The translations under genes and the position numbers were made by a program. A stretch of 64,000 nt of DNA from DASQYE01 sp036389675 (GTDB lineage Bacteria > Acidobacteriota > Blastocatellia > Pyrinomonadales > Pyrinomonadaceae): NCBI GenBank assembly GCA_036389675.1, contig DASVWI010000037.1, forward strand, positions 124,001 through 188,000, written 5' to 3'. The notes below the pieces were generated by a model. It did not search any database. It was given only the letters and a program-made list of their open reading frames with translations, and was not told the origin of the DNA. This document shows, piece after piece, positions 17,640 to 31,027 of the stretch (position 1 is the stretch's first letter; each line of letters opens with the position of its first letter).

Positions 17640-17669
17640 CTTGACAAAGAGACACTCAACCTTTATTAT
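17640..17669 (+). promoter_or_regulatory. Sigma-70-type promoter overlapping a HAIR-like (HspR) operator
   Basis: TTGACA (17641-17646), a 17-nt spacer and TATTAT (17664-17669) form a near-consensus promoter about 100 bp upstream of the first hsp20. The same bases read CTTGACA (17640-17646), 7 nt, ACTCAAC (17654-17660), which matches the HspR operator CTTGAGT-N7-ACTCAAG at 11 of 14 positions with the exact spacing. No hspR gene is in the window. Confidence 0.65.
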
Positions 17670-17771
17670 ATGCCCATACTCAGCAGCCGAAATCTCCATA
17701 CATTTACGGCTTTCGGCAAGATTTGCGAACTTTGCTGAAAAATAAGGAACCGTTTTAAGGAGGAAGTTGAG

Positions 17772-18302
17772 ATGAGCATCGTACGCTACGACCCGTTCCG
17801 TGATTTACGAACTCTTCAGGACGAGGTCAATCGTCTGTTTTCGACCAATCTGACGCGCGCCTTCGGCGACGAGGGGATTGCGCGCGGAGCCTGGAACCCG
17901 AGCGTAGATATTTATGAGAATAAAGACCAGATCGTCCTCGAAGCCGAGCTGCCGGGGATGAATCGTGAGGACTTCGATCTCACAGTTGAGAACAACGTCA
18001 TCACGCTTCGCGGCGAGCGGCGCTTTGAGAAGAAGGACGACGGCGACAACTATCATCGGGTGGAGCGTTCCTACGGCTCTTTCACGCGCTCGTTTACGCT
18101 GCCGCAAACCGTCTCGGCGGAGGGCGCGCAGGCCGAATATCGTAACGGCGTCTTGCGCGTGACGCTGCCCAAGCGCGAAGAGGTCAAGGCGCGCCGCATA
18201 GAGATCAGCGGCGAGGGCACAAAGAGCAATCGCACGATTGAAGGGCAGGCCGAGAACGTCCAGACCAGCGGCGAGAAGTCGCAAAAAGCGGCTGGCCGCT
18301 AA
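17772..18302 (+). CDS. Small heat-shock protein, Hsp20/alpha-crystallin family
   Basis: A 176-residue cytosolic holdase chaperone. An AAGGAGG site precedes ATG 17772. The N-terminus is SIVRYDPFRDLRTLQDEVNR. The alpha-crystallin domain spans about 45-145 (NPSVDIYENKDQIVLEAELP, ERSYGSFTRSFTLP), with the conserved A-x-x-x-N-G-V-L box as AEYRNGVLRVTLPK. A basic, Ser/Gln-rich tail follows. It heads a proteostasis cluster and probably binds unfolding proteins for handover to ClpB, the next gene. The promoter/HAIR-like site at 17640 suggests heat induction. Confidence 0.95.
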   Translation: MSIVRYDPFRDLRTLQDEVNRLFSTNLTRAFGDEGIARGAWNPSVDIYENKDQIVLEAELPGMNREDFDLTVENNVITLRGERRFEKKDDGDNYHRVERSYGSFTRSFTLPQTVSAEGAQAEYRNGVLRVTLPKREEVKARRIEISGEGTKSNRTIEGQAENVQTSGEKSQKAAGR

Positions 18303-18332
18303 AGCTTGACGCGCGCTTCGGTAGGGGACGGA

Positions 18333-18362
18333 GCGGCTCGGGCGTGGATAGCTTCGAGCCGC
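18333..18362 (+). terminator. Hairpin between hsp20 and clpB (possible attenuator)
   Basis: gcggctcg (18333-18340) pairs with cgagccgc (18355-18362), 8 bp, followed by cgacccttatatttt. The T-run is weak, so partial termination or RNA processing is more likely than a full stop. Confidence 0.4.
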
Positions 18363-18446
18363 CCGACCCTTATATTTTCAAAGACTGTGGACGGATTCCA
18401 GTATTTGATTTTTGAGCAATAATCTTCAGATTTTTTAAGAGACGAT

Positions 18447-21041
<2,595 letters not shown>

Positions 21042-21043
21042 GG

Positions 21044-21150
21044 GAGGGATGAAGGATGAGGGATGCGTGATGAAAAGGCTGGGTGATTGATTCAACCGGG
21101 ATTTCGATTCAATCAGCTTATCCTTCATCGCTCGCGGCCCTCATCGCTTG
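21044..21150. repeat. Intergenic inverted repeat, aggatga-type arms
   Basis: Left gggatgaaggatgagggatg and right tccttcatcgctcgcggccctcatcgctt pair imperfectly; the inner part tgattgattc / gattcaatca pairs as well. It separates clpB from the second hsp20. Confidence 0.75.
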
Positions 21151-21159
21151 CTTACGACC

Positions 21160-21609
21160 ATGTCAAAGAATTGGAATCCGATGGGTGATCTGATGGGGCT
21201 ACAGGATCGTATGAACCGTCTGTTTGAGGAGGCGTCGGAGCGGCGCTCGCGGGCGGGCGAGGGTTCGGGCGAGCAGGAGATAGAGCGCGCCGACTGGTAT
21301 CCGGCGGCGGATGTTTACGAGAACGAAACGGCGTTCGTCATCGCGCTCGACCTGCCGGGCATTAAGCGCTCGGCCCTGGAGATTGATCTGGACAACGATC
21401 GGCTCTCGATTCGGGGCGCGCGCGTGATCGACGAAGAGAACCAGCACCGCGCCGAGTGCCCGCGCGGGCGTTTTCTGAGAAGGTTCGGTGTGCCCTCCGT
21501 GGTCGATCAAAAAGGGATTGCGGCGCAATACAAAGACGGCGTGCTGCGCGTGACGCTGCCCAAGCGCAAGGAACAGAAGAGCCGCCGCGTCGAAATCAAA
21601 GTACAGTGA
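21160..21609 (+). CDS. Small heat-shock protein, Hsp20 family (second copy)
   Basis: About 149 residues from ATG 21160 (MSKNWNPMGDLMGLQDRMNR); the frame is open 4 codons further upstream. The alpha-crystallin domain runs from ADWYPAADVYENETAFVIA to the end, with the conserved box as AQYKDGVLRVTLPKRKEQK. It is shorter than the first Hsp20 and diverged from it, with unusual Cys and Arg residues in the loop (AECPRGRFLRRFGVP). It lies between clpB and grpE. Its stop codon is embedded in the left arm of the next inverted repeat. Confidence 0.93.
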   Translation: MSKNWNPMGDLMGLQDRMNRLFEEASERRSRAGEGSGEQEIERADWYPAADVYENETAFVIALDLPGIKRSALEIDLDNDRLSIRGARVIDEENQHRAECPRGRFLRRFGVPSVVDQKGIAAQYKDGVLRVTLPKRKEQKSRRVEIKVQ

Positions 21610-21678
21610 CGAGCGACGAGTGACAGGATAAGAACTTGTCTTTAACTCGTCACTTGCCACTCGTCACTCATCACTGTC
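21604..21678. repeat. Intergenic inverted repeat, gtgacga-type arms
   Basis: Left cagtgacgagcgacgagtgac contains the stop codon of the Hsp20 gene; right gtcacttgccactcgtcact and catcactgtc pair with it. The word family is the same as at 11462-11558, 34183-34269 and 36635-36687. Confidence 0.85.
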
Positions 21679-21717
21679 TTTATGGTATCTTTTCGTAGGG
21701 AGAAAAAGAGAAGCAGT

Positions 21718-22395
21718 ATGAAGGAAAAAGGGGCGGCTGAAGGAGCACGCGCCGAAGATGGCGCGACCCCGGCAGCCGAAGAGATTCGTGTCACTGATCG
21801 TCGTCGCATCAACCTCAATCAGGAGCAGGCGGGGGCGGCGGCGGGCGAGAGTGTTGAGGGCGCTTCGCCTTCGACGCTTGAGCCGAGCTATGTCGAGCAA
21901 TTGAAGGAGAGGGCACGCGGAGCCGAGCAGAAACTATCGGACGTGCAAACGCGCTTCGAGCAATTACGCGCGCAGATGCAGCGCGAGACCGACGAAACGC
22001 GCCAGCGCCTTAACCGCGCGGCAGAGGAAAGGGCGCGCCGCGAGAAAGCGGATTTCATCACGGCTCTCTTGCCCGTCTCCGACAATCTACGGCGCGCGCT
22101 TGAAGCGGCTGAGCAGGGCAGCTCCTTTGACTCTCTGCTGGAGGGCGTGCGCGGCACGGCCACCAATTTCGAGAACGCGCTCGCGAGTCTGGGCGTCGAG
22201 CCTGTGCCCGCCGTGGGCCAACCGTTTGACCCTGAGCTTCACGAGGCAGTCGATACCGTCCCGGTTGAAGATGAGCGCGACGGCATTGTGACGGCTGAGT
22301 ACGGTCGCGGTTACAGGATTGGCGAGCGCCTGCTTCGTCCCGCGCGCGTGCAGGTCGGAAGGGCACAGGGCCGCAAGCAAATGGGTGCGGAATGA
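21718..22395 (+). CDS. grpE: GrpE nucleotide exchange factor
   Basis: A DnaK co-chaperone. The N-terminus is low-complexity (Ala/Glu), then comes a long coiled coil (about 70-125, SYVEQLKERARGAEQKLSDV through QRLNRAAEERARREKADFIT) and the beta-wing domain with GRAMMAR-like residues (ALASLGVEPVPAVGQPFDPE, LHEAVDTVPVEDERDGIVTA, YGRGYRIGERLLRPARVQVG). ATG 21718 is favoured by the purine-rich gggagaaaaagagaagcag upstream; the frame is open to 21682. No dnaK or dnaJ is adjacent, which is unusual because grpE normally lies with dnaK. Confidence 0.93.
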   Translation: MKEKGAAEGARAEDGATPAAEEIRVTDRRRINLNQEQAGAAAGESVEGASPSTLEPSYVEQLKERARGAEQKLSDVQTRFEQLRAQMQRETDETRQRLNRAAEERARREKADFITALLPVSDNLRRALEAAEQGSSFDSLLEGVRGTATNFENALASLGVEPVPAVGQPFDPELHEAVDTVPVEDERDGIVTAEYGRGYRIGERLLRPARVQVGRAQGRKQMGAE

Positions 22396-22396
22396 T

Positions 22397-22465
22397 AACA
22401 GCAGTCAGTTGTCAGTAATCTGCGTATAAGCGAAAGTCATTACTGACTGTTGATTACTGATTTAC
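22397..22465. repeat. Intergenic inverted repeat, cagtcagt-type arms
   Basis: Left cagtcagttgtcagtaatc and right gattactga / tcattactgactgttg pair. The words are degenerate 7-mers (gtcagtt, gtcagta) related to those at 63281-63360. It lies between grpE and groEL. Confidence 0.8.
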
Positions 22466-22486
22466 TATTTTTCAGGAGAAAACAAA

Positions 22487-24115
22487 GTGGCAGCGAAACA
22501 ATTGAAGTTCAGGGAAGATGCGCGAAGCGCTATGCTTCAGGGCGTGAATGTGCTGGCGAATGCCGTGCGCGTCACGCTCGGGCCGAAGGGCCGTAACGTC
22601 GTGATCGGTAAAAAGTACGGCTCGCCCGTCATCACGAAGGACGGCGTGACGGTCGCCAAAGAGATCGATCTGGAAGACAAGTACCAGAACATGGGCGCGC
22701 AGATGGTCAGAGAGGTGGCGACCAAGACCAACGACACGGCGGGCGATGGGACGACGACGGCGACCGTCCTCGCGCAGGCCATCTTTCGCGAGGGCGTGAA
22801 GAACGTGACGGCGGGTGCGAACCCCATGGCTTTGCAGCGCGGCATACAGATAGCGACTGCGGCTGCGGTCGCAGAGCTTGAACGGCTGTCGAAGAAGGTC
22901 AAGGGCAAAGAGGAGCTGGCGAACGTCGCTTCTGTTTCGGCGAACAACGACCGGCAGATCGGCGAGCTGGTTTCCGAGGCGATGGAGCAGGTCGGGAAAG
23001 ACGGCGTCGTGACGGTCGAAGAGTCCAGGACGATGCAGACGGAGCTGGACATAGTCGAGGGCATGCAGTTTGATCGCGGCTATCTCTCGCCCTACTTCAT
23101 CACCAATCCGGACCGCATGGAGGCCGTCCTCGAAGACCCTTTGATCCTGCTCCACGAGAAGAAGATTTCGGCGATGCGCGATCTTCTGCCGGTGCTTGAG
23201 CAATCGGCTGGACAGGGACGCTCGCTGCTGATCATCTCGGAGGATGTCGAGGGCGATGCTTTGGCGACGCTCGTGGTTAATAAGCTGCGCGGCACGATCA
23301 AGGTTTGCGCCGTCAAAGCCCCGGCGTTCGGCGACCGCCGCAAAGCCATACTCGAAGACTTGGCGATACTGACGGGCGGACGCCTCATCACGGAAGACCT
23401 CGGCATCAAGCTGGAAAACGTGCAGGTCACAGACCTCGGCTCGGCCAAGCGCGTGATCGTTGACAAGGACACGACGACCATCGTTGAAGGCGCGGGCGAG
23501 GCCAAGGCCATTCAGGGCCGCGTCGCCACCATTCGCAATCAGATAGAAGATACGACCTCTGATTACGACCGCGAGAAGTTGCAGGAGCGTCTGGCGAAGC
23601 TCGCCGGCGGCGTCGCCGTCATCAAGGTCGGCGCGGCCACGGAGACGGCCATGAAAGAGATCAAGATGCGCGTCGAGGACGCTTTGAATGCGACCCGTGC
23701 AGCCGCGCAGGAGGGCATTGTGCCGGGCGGCGGCGTGGCCCTGATGCGCGCAGCCAAAGCGCTGGACAAGCTGGAGGAAGAGGACGGCGACGTGCAGACG
23801 GGCATTCGTATCGTGCGGCGCGCGATGGAAGAACCGCTCAGGCGCATAGCCGAGAATGCAGGCATCGAAGGCGCGATTGCCGCCGGCAGGATAGAGGCGT
23901 CGAAGGGCTCTTCGGGACTCAACGCGGCGACCGGTGAGTATGAAGACCTTGTCGCGGCGGGGATTATTGACCCGACCAAAGTGGTGCGAACCGCGCTGCA
24001 AAATGCCGCATCGATCGCCGGGCTAATGCTGACCACGGACGCCGCCGTCACGGACGCGCCCGAGCCCAAGAAGGCAGCGCCCCAGATGGGGGGCGGCGAA
24101 GATTACGATTACTAA
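22487..24115 (+). CDS. groEL: Chaperonin GroEL (no adjacent groES)
   Basis: A 542-residue Hsp60 subunit. It starts at GTG 22487 with a CAGGAG site (AAKQLKFREDARSAMLQGVN). Conserved nucleotide-site blocks are intact: LGPKGRNVVIGKKYGSPVIT, NDTAGDGTTTATVLAQAI, KISAMRDLLPVLEQS and GIVPGGGVALMRA. The tail is GGGEDYDY and not the usual GGM repeat, which in other chaperonins affects the folding chamber. groES is not next to it, suggesting either a separate groES locus or that this is a secondary GroEL. It sits between grpE and a ClpA/C-like ATPase in the proteostasis cluster. Confidence 0.95.
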   Translation: MAAKQLKFREDARSAMLQGVNVLANAVRVTLGPKGRNVVIGKKYGSPVITKDGVTVAKEIDLEDKYQNMGAQMVREVATKTNDTAGDGTTTATVLAQAIFREGVKNVTAGANPMALQRGIQIATAAAVAELERLSKKVKGKEELANVASVSANNDRQIGELVSEAMEQVGKDGVVTVEESRTMQTELDIVEGMQFDRGYLSPYFITNPDRMEAVLEDPLILLHEKKISAMRDLLPVLEQSAGQGRSLLIISEDVEGDALATLVVNKLRGTIKVCAVKAPAFGDRRKAILEDLAILTGGRLITEDLGIKLENVQVTDLGSAKRVIVDKDTTTIVEGAGEAKAIQGRVATIRNQIEDTTSDYDREKLQERLAKLAGGVAVIKVGAATETAMKEIKMRVEDALNATRAAAQEGIVPGGGVALMRAAKALDKLEEEDGDVQTGIRIVRRAMEEPLRRIAENAGIEGAIAAGRIEASKGSSGLNAATGEYEDLVAAGIIDPTKVVRTALQNAASIAGLMLTTDAAVTDAPEPKKAAPQMGGGEDYDY

Positions 24116-24116
24116 G

Positions 24117-24211
24117 AAGTAAAAGGGTGAAAGTAAAAAGGCAAAAGCGAAGAGGCGGCCATCAATTAAGCGTTCAGCCTGCTCTTCCTTTTGCCTTTTG
24201 CCTTATTTTAT
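24117..24211. repeat. Intergenic inverted repeat, aaaaggc/aaaagta-type arms
   Basis: Left taaaagggtgaaagtaaaaa and ggcaaaag pair with cttccttttgccttttgcct and tattttat on the right. The style matches 12863-12956. The rest of the 322-bp gap (24212-24437) holds a TATGAT-like -10 hexamer near 24242, a small hairpin ggaaac / gtttcc near 24258-24277, and nothing else I can support. Confidence 0.8.
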
Positions 24212-24437
24212 TTGGCTAGATATTTGCAGGGGGAATGTATGTTATGATCGTTGCCGCATGGAAACGCAACGGTGTTTCCGCCCCTCGCATCTAAAAGAAG
24301 GCTTGAACCCGAGGGCCTTATATCGGAGTCTAAACCGAGCCGAAAACTTGCCGCCAAACATTTGGCACATGATTGACTTTTAATTGTTAAGCGCAAGCTA
24401 AAAGTTGTTGTCGGTTAAAACAGTCGAGAAAAAGTAA

Positions 24438-26714
<2,277 letters not shown>

Positions 26715-26840
26715 CTCATCCTACTATCGCGGATGAGCATGTACCGGAGAGGGTTTCAGTGATAAATTCATTGAGGCCCTTTCATTTTGTCCCGTCACAG
26801 GCGAGTTTGTTTCATCCTGTGACGCTTCCAATCCTCTACC

Positions 26841-27725
26841 ATGATGAAGCTAACAAACCACTCGATCATTAAGTCGGCGCGGGCCGTCTCGCTCCTGCTC
26901 ATTTTCGTCTGTCTCGCCTCGCCTGACATACAGGCGCAGAGCGGCGTGAGAGAGACGGGCAGCCCGCCTCCGTCACAGTCGCCCACGCCGACGACGCCGA
27001 CTCCTCCGCCGCCTCAGCAGGCGACGGACGACAAGGCCGAGCAGATTCTAAAGCGTGCCGTCGAGGCGCTCGGCGGCGCGAGCTACATGAACATTCGCAC
27101 GGTCATCGGGCGCGGCCAGTTCACGCCCTTCAAAGACGGCATCTCGCAACTGCCGCTCACCTTCATTGACTACATCGTCTACCCCGATCACGAGCGCACG
27201 GAATTTAAGGGCGGCGGCGTGCGAAACATTCAGACCAACGCGGGCGCGACCGGCTGGATTTACGACGGCGCGGGGCGCACCATTAAGGACATGACGCCCG
27301 AACAGGTGGAAGACTTCCGTTTCTCTCTGCGGACGAGCGTGGAGAATCTGCTGCGCGGCGGGTGGCGCGCGGGTGGGGCGCGTCTCAGCTATGTCGGGCG
27401 GCGCGAAGCCGGCATCGGGCGGCGCAATGAGACGGTTCGATTGACCTACCCGGACGGCATGATTGTGGACTTTGAATTCGGAGCGAAGGATAGCTTACCC
27501 GCCAAGGTCATCTACCAGCGCAAGGACGCCGAAGGCAAGGAGCTGCCGGAAGAAGACCGCATGGCCCAGTATATCGCCGTCGGCGGAATCCTTGTGCCCT
27601 ACGTGATAGATCATTTCCGCGCGGGCGTGCAAACGAGCCGCATCAACTACGAGTCGGTCGAATTCAACGCGCCCGTCGCCGACGCCCTCTTCACACGACC
27701 CGCCAACGCCAAGGCCGTCAAGTAA
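26841..27725 (+). CDS. Secreted protein of unknown function (outer-membrane lipoprotein-sorting-like fold)
   Basis: A 294-residue exported protein. The signal peptide is residues 1-33 (AVSLLLIFVCLASPDIQAQ), followed by a Pro/Ser/Thr-rich linker (about 40-60) and a beta-rich domain (AEQILKRAVEALGGASYMNI, then IVYPDHERTEFKGGG and GATGWIYDGAGRTIKDMTPE). The opening ALGG plus concave beta-sheet pattern resembles LolA/LolB-like proteins that are common in Acidobacteriota, but I cannot assign a function. It is convergent with the metalloprotease gene. Confidence 0.75.
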   Translation: MMKLTNHSIIKSARAVSLLLIFVCLASPDIQAQSGVRETGSPPPSQSPTPTTPTPPPPQQATDDKAEQILKRAVEALGGASYMNIRTVIGRGQFTPFKDGISQLPLTFIDYIVYPDHERTEFKGGGVRNIQTNAGATGWIYDGAGRTIKDMTPEQVEDFRFSLRTSVENLLRGGWRAGGARLSYVGRREAGIGRRNETVRLTYPDGMIVDFEFGAKDSLPAKVIYQRKDAEGKELPEEDRMAQYIAVGGILVPYVIDHFRAGVQTSRINYESVEFNAPVADALFTRPANAKAVK

Positions 27726-27753
27726 GCGGCGAAAAGATCGTAAGGCAGACAGC

Positions 27754-27791
27754 AAAAAGCGTAGGGGATGAAATTGTCCCCTACGCTTTTT
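27754..27791. terminator. Bidirectional rho-independent terminator
   Basis: Perfect 14-bp stem aaaaagcgtagggg (27754-27767) with cccctacgcttttt (27778-27791), flanked by A and T runs on both sides. It lies between convergent genes ending at 27725 and 27816. Confidence 0.93.
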
Positions 27792-27815
27792 ACTAACCTT
27801 AACCGGTTGGCCCAA

Positions 27816-30563
27816 TCACTGCCCGAATCTCTGGCGATACTCTTGTGCATTGATGAAGGCGTTGGCGAGGTCTCCGAGATTAATCTCTCCCGAATCGAGT
27901 CGCTGCAAGTAGTTCAGGTAAGCCCCGTCAGGATTCCTTGAGAAGAATCCATAGTAGGCAGAGACAACCTGCGCCTCATGAGCAAACTTTGCGCTCACTT
28001 CTTGACGCTCCGAAATCTCTCTGAAGATTTGTGCCCGCTGCCCCGGATTGGCATTGAGGCTTGTTACCCAGTCACTCTGTACGCTTGGCGGAACCGTCAC
28101 GCCTGCCGTCTGCAATAGATTGGCGACAAAAGCGGTGTTCGACAACGAGCCGTAGAGATTTGTGAATTCAGTTCTGGTGACAAACTCATTCACCAAATCC
28201 TGCTTGTTCAGCTCAAGGTCTGTATCCGTCAGAAATCCGCTGACCAGGGCCAGATCACCAACTTCGTCGTAGTGAAGAATGCGTCCCAATCCTGTCCGGT
28301 ACAGTCTTAACACGAAGAACTGGCGATCAAAGAACTCGCCCGAGCGTAGGAATCCGTCGCCGCCGACCGTAACACGATCACAGGGAGGAGGAGGCTGACC
28401 GGGCAGACCGCAGAAGTTGATGCGATCAGTCCAGCCGTTCCATCCCGCGGGGTCAGGCTCACGCGAGAGCAAGTCAACGTAAAGTTGACGAACATAGAAG
28501 CTCGTGTTGTCTATCGGATTGGCCGTCAGCGCTGTGTCATCACTCGTGATAATGACAGGCACAGCACTGTTCGTGCCCAATGTCGCACCGGACGGATTGC
28601 TCAGGGTCAGTGTCAGTGTCTCCTGTCCTTCCACGTAAACGTCATTGATGATGCTCAGGGTGATTTGCTTTGAGGTCTCGCCGGGAGCAAAGCGGAGTTT
28701 GCCGACGGCTATGTGGTAGTCGCATTTACGTGACGCGACGCCTGTGACCTGACCGGGAGTGTTGGGGTCGCACTTGAAGTTGGCGTCCGTCGAATCCGAG
28801 GTCGCATATTTGACCGTCGCCGGGCCTGTCAGGTCGCTGCCCGCGCGCGTGACCGTGATCGAGGCAAAGCTCCCGCTCTCGTTCACCGCGTAGCTCGCGG
28901 CACTGAACTGCACGGTCGTAGGCGTCGTCGCAACGCAATTGGTTGCGTTCCAGTTGAGAACGATGTTGCCCGTGTCACCGCCCGAGTTGTTGTCATAGCC
29001 GTCAACCGCGATACGATAAGTTACGCCCGAGGTGGCGTTGAAGGTGACGGAGCTGCTGACCACGTGTGGAGTGGCGCTCGCGTCATCGTTCCGCTGTATG
29101 AGCGATAGGCTGCTGACGCTGTTTCCCGTATAGACCGCGAGCAGCGTGTCGTAGTTGCTGCCAGCGGTGGTGATGGTCACGCTGCCCGAGGAGGGCGCTT
29201 GCCACTGATACCAGACGGACGCGCCGCCGGGATTGTTGTCGGGCGAATGGCTGGGCTCTCCCGGCTCTTTAGTGGCCGAGATGTTGGTTCCGGTAACACT
29301 GCCGGAGCAGCCTGTGATGACCTGCGCGCTTGAGAAGTTATTGTTGGCCGGAGCGGGCGGTGGTGGCGGCGGCGGCGGCGGCGGCACACTGCCCTCCATG
29401 TTATAGCCCATGAAGTTAAGGGTGTTGATATCGTTGGCCGTTATCTGCTCACGCCTGTTCGGCCCGATGGTCGGGTCCATGATGCCGATATAAGCGAGCG
29501 TGCTGTTATTGTCATCGCGCCAGTGGCTTGATTGCTCGCCGTCACCGTCGCCGACATCAGGATCAGGCCCGCCCGTAGACAGTCCCAGTTCAGCGCCGCC
29601 CGCGTAATATATTTGAAGACCGCCGCCGATGGTCGAGATGCGCTGGGTGTTGGTGAAATCTGTGACACCGGGACGAAAGCGAAATAAGTCCCACATAGCC
29701 AGACGCGGCGGTGTCCCGCCCTCGCCGTTGGTCGAGACGAAGCCGAGCGCGTGGCCTATCTCGTGTGTGGCGACCGCTACGAAATCCGTGCCGCCGGTAA
29801 TCCCATCATCCGGGTTGAAGTCGTAAGCACGGACACTAAACCCGATCCGGGGCATTGCGTTTTGGTTGTTCGGGTCGGCATTAGCAGGGAGGAAGCCGAG
29901 CGCCCGCGCGATTGAAGTATTAACAGTCATCGTCCCGCTGCTGCCCGAGTCGGTTGGAACCGATGACTGTGGGAGCAGAGCATAAAGGGATGACTCGCTG
30001 CCGTTAGAGGCCGCCGTGATGAGAGTGTTACGAACAGTCGGATAGCCGACTGATGTATCAAATGAGGTGGTTGAACCGATAACGCCTGGTGACCATGGAG
30101 CACCGAAATTCGTTGAGCCGTAATCAACCCTCAGATAAATGGTGATGGGTGATTTGATGATTGCTTCCCAATCCGCCGCCGCCCTGATGAAAGCCGCCTT
30201 GGCCTGAGCATTATTGTCGAGCTGCGCGGTTGCCAGCAGGAAGATTTTCAAGCCCGGTAAGCTGGGGTCATTGACGTTTGCAGACGGGCCTTTCTCCGTG
30301 TCCTTGAGATGGTTGATCAGATGCAGGGGCTGAGTCCCCTGATCGCGCATCTCTTTTCTCTCCTGCGCGGTGGCGAGACGGCAGGTGGTTGAGCCGTCCG
30401 GGGCTTGAACGAGGGTGTAAACATGCTCGTTCGGGTTGAGCTTGTAATCGGCGGTCTGAGCAAAGACGCTCGAACTAAATGATATGAGGCCGAAGAGGGC
30501 GACGAAGCTTAAGACCTGCGAAAGCAGACGAATGCGGCTCAGGAAGCGGGGAACGAGGGTCAT
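27816..30563 (-). CDS. Secreted zinc metalloprotease with Calx-beta and DUF4214 modules
   Basis: A 915-residue exported protein. AAGGAG precedes ATG 30563; the signal peptide is residues 1-36 (ending SSVFAQ). The protease domain has the zinc motif HEIGHALGFVS (His267, Glu268, His271). The third His of a metzincin HExxHxxGxxH is not present (Ser), so the third ligand must lie elsewhere. A poly-Pro linker (about 395-405) leads to a pre-peptidase/CUB-like beta domain (about 408-530), a Calx-beta repeat (about 545-690; TVQFSAASYAVNESGSFASI) and a C-terminal DUF4214 helical module (DLLSREPDPAGWNGWTDR), often found at the end of surface or exported proteins. Substrate unknown. Confidence 0.9.
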   Translation of the reverse strand: MTLVPRFLSRIRLLSQVLSFVALFGLISFSSSVFAQTADYKLNPNEHVYTLVQAPDGSTTCRLATAQERKEMRDQGTQPLHLINHLKDTEKGPSANVNDPSLPGLKIFLLATAQLDNNAQAKAAFIRAAADWEAIIKSPITIYLRVDYGSTNFGAPWSPGVIGSTTSFDTSVGYPTVRNTLITAASNGSESSLYALLPQSSVPTDSGSSGTMTVNTSIARALGFLPANADPNNQNAMPRIGFSVRAYDFNPDDGITGGTDFVAVATHEIGHALGFVSTNGEGGTPPRLAMWDLFRFRPGVTDFTNTQRISTIGGGLQIYYAGGAELGLSTGGPDPDVGDGDGEQSSHWRDDNNSTLAYIGIMDPTIGPNRREQITANDINTLNFMGYNMEGSVPPPPPPPPPPAPANNNFSSAQVITGCSGSVTGTNISATKEPGEPSHSPDNNPGGASVWYQWQAPSSGSVTITTAGSNYDTLLAVYTGNSVSSLSLIQRNDDASATPHVVSSSVTFNATSGVTYRIAVDGYDNNSGGDTGNIVLNWNATNCVATTPTTVQFSAASYAVNESGSFASITVTRAGSDLTGPATVKYATSDSTDANFKCDPNTPGQVTGVASRKCDYHIAVGKLRFAPGETSKQITLSIINDVYVEGQETLTLTLSNPSGATLGTNSAVPVIITSDDTALTANPIDNTSFYVRQLYVDLLSREPDPAGWNGWTDRINFCGLPGQPPPPCDRVTVGGDGFLRSGEFFDRQFFVLRLYRTGLGRILHYDEVGDLALVSGFLTDTDLELNKQDLVNEFVTRTEFTNLYGSLSNTAFVANLLQTAGVTVPPSVQSDWVTSLNANPGQRAQIFREISERQEVSAKFAHEAQVVSAYYGFFSRNPDGAYLNYLQRLDSGEINLGDLANAFINAQEYRQRFGQ

Positions 30564-31027
30564 TCGGATAACTCCTTAAAAGGCACGGCGCTTAAGGCGG
30601 CTCGCTCTCTACGGACAGGGGTTTTGCGAGACGCAACCGTATAGGTAACAGTCAGAACAACGAGGTTTGGGGGTTAAAAGGGAAAAGGCCGGTTCGGCAA
30701 CGCACTGAAACCGTTACCTTTGACGCAAAATCTCCCACAAAAGCTGCTTGGCGTCGGGACTCTTTTACAGAAAAAATCGAAGCTAAATCAGGAGAGAAGT
30801 CTCTTCGATGATCGGTAGCAGCATGGCCTGTAGGAAAGCCATCGTTTGAGGCGCTCCTGCCAGCCACGGCGCAGCATTATACAGTTTAGCGCTACTGCTA
30901 TTCAATAACGAAGTGGCAAAGGCGCGAGAGGCGAGTACGGCCAAAGGTCTCGGGCGGGTCTGAAGCCGCACCAGAGCCCGCCCGACTTAAGCGTGCGGTG
31001 CTGACCAGCTTTATCCATCTTCTTTCT
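30564..31027. other. Intergenic region, no gene seen
   Basis: This 464-bp gap lies between the metalloprotease start and the end of a glycosyltransferase gene, both on the minus strand. Short open frames occur but lack a ribosome site and family features. It must contain the metalloprotease promoter, which I cannot place. A GC-rich hairpin at 30950-30985 is listed separately. Confidence 0.5.
30950..30985 (-). terminator. Hairpin after glycosyltransferase gene
   Basis: tcgggcggg (30950-30958) pairs perfectly with cccgcccga (30977-30985). On the minus strand it lies 43 bp after the stop of the glycosyltransferase. There is no T-run, so termination is plausible but not certain. Confidence 0.45.

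Noticed and set aside
22472..24001. 509-codon minus-strand frame opposite GroEL
   Set aside because: Antisense shadow of a highly conserved chaperonin gene; no independent start signals.
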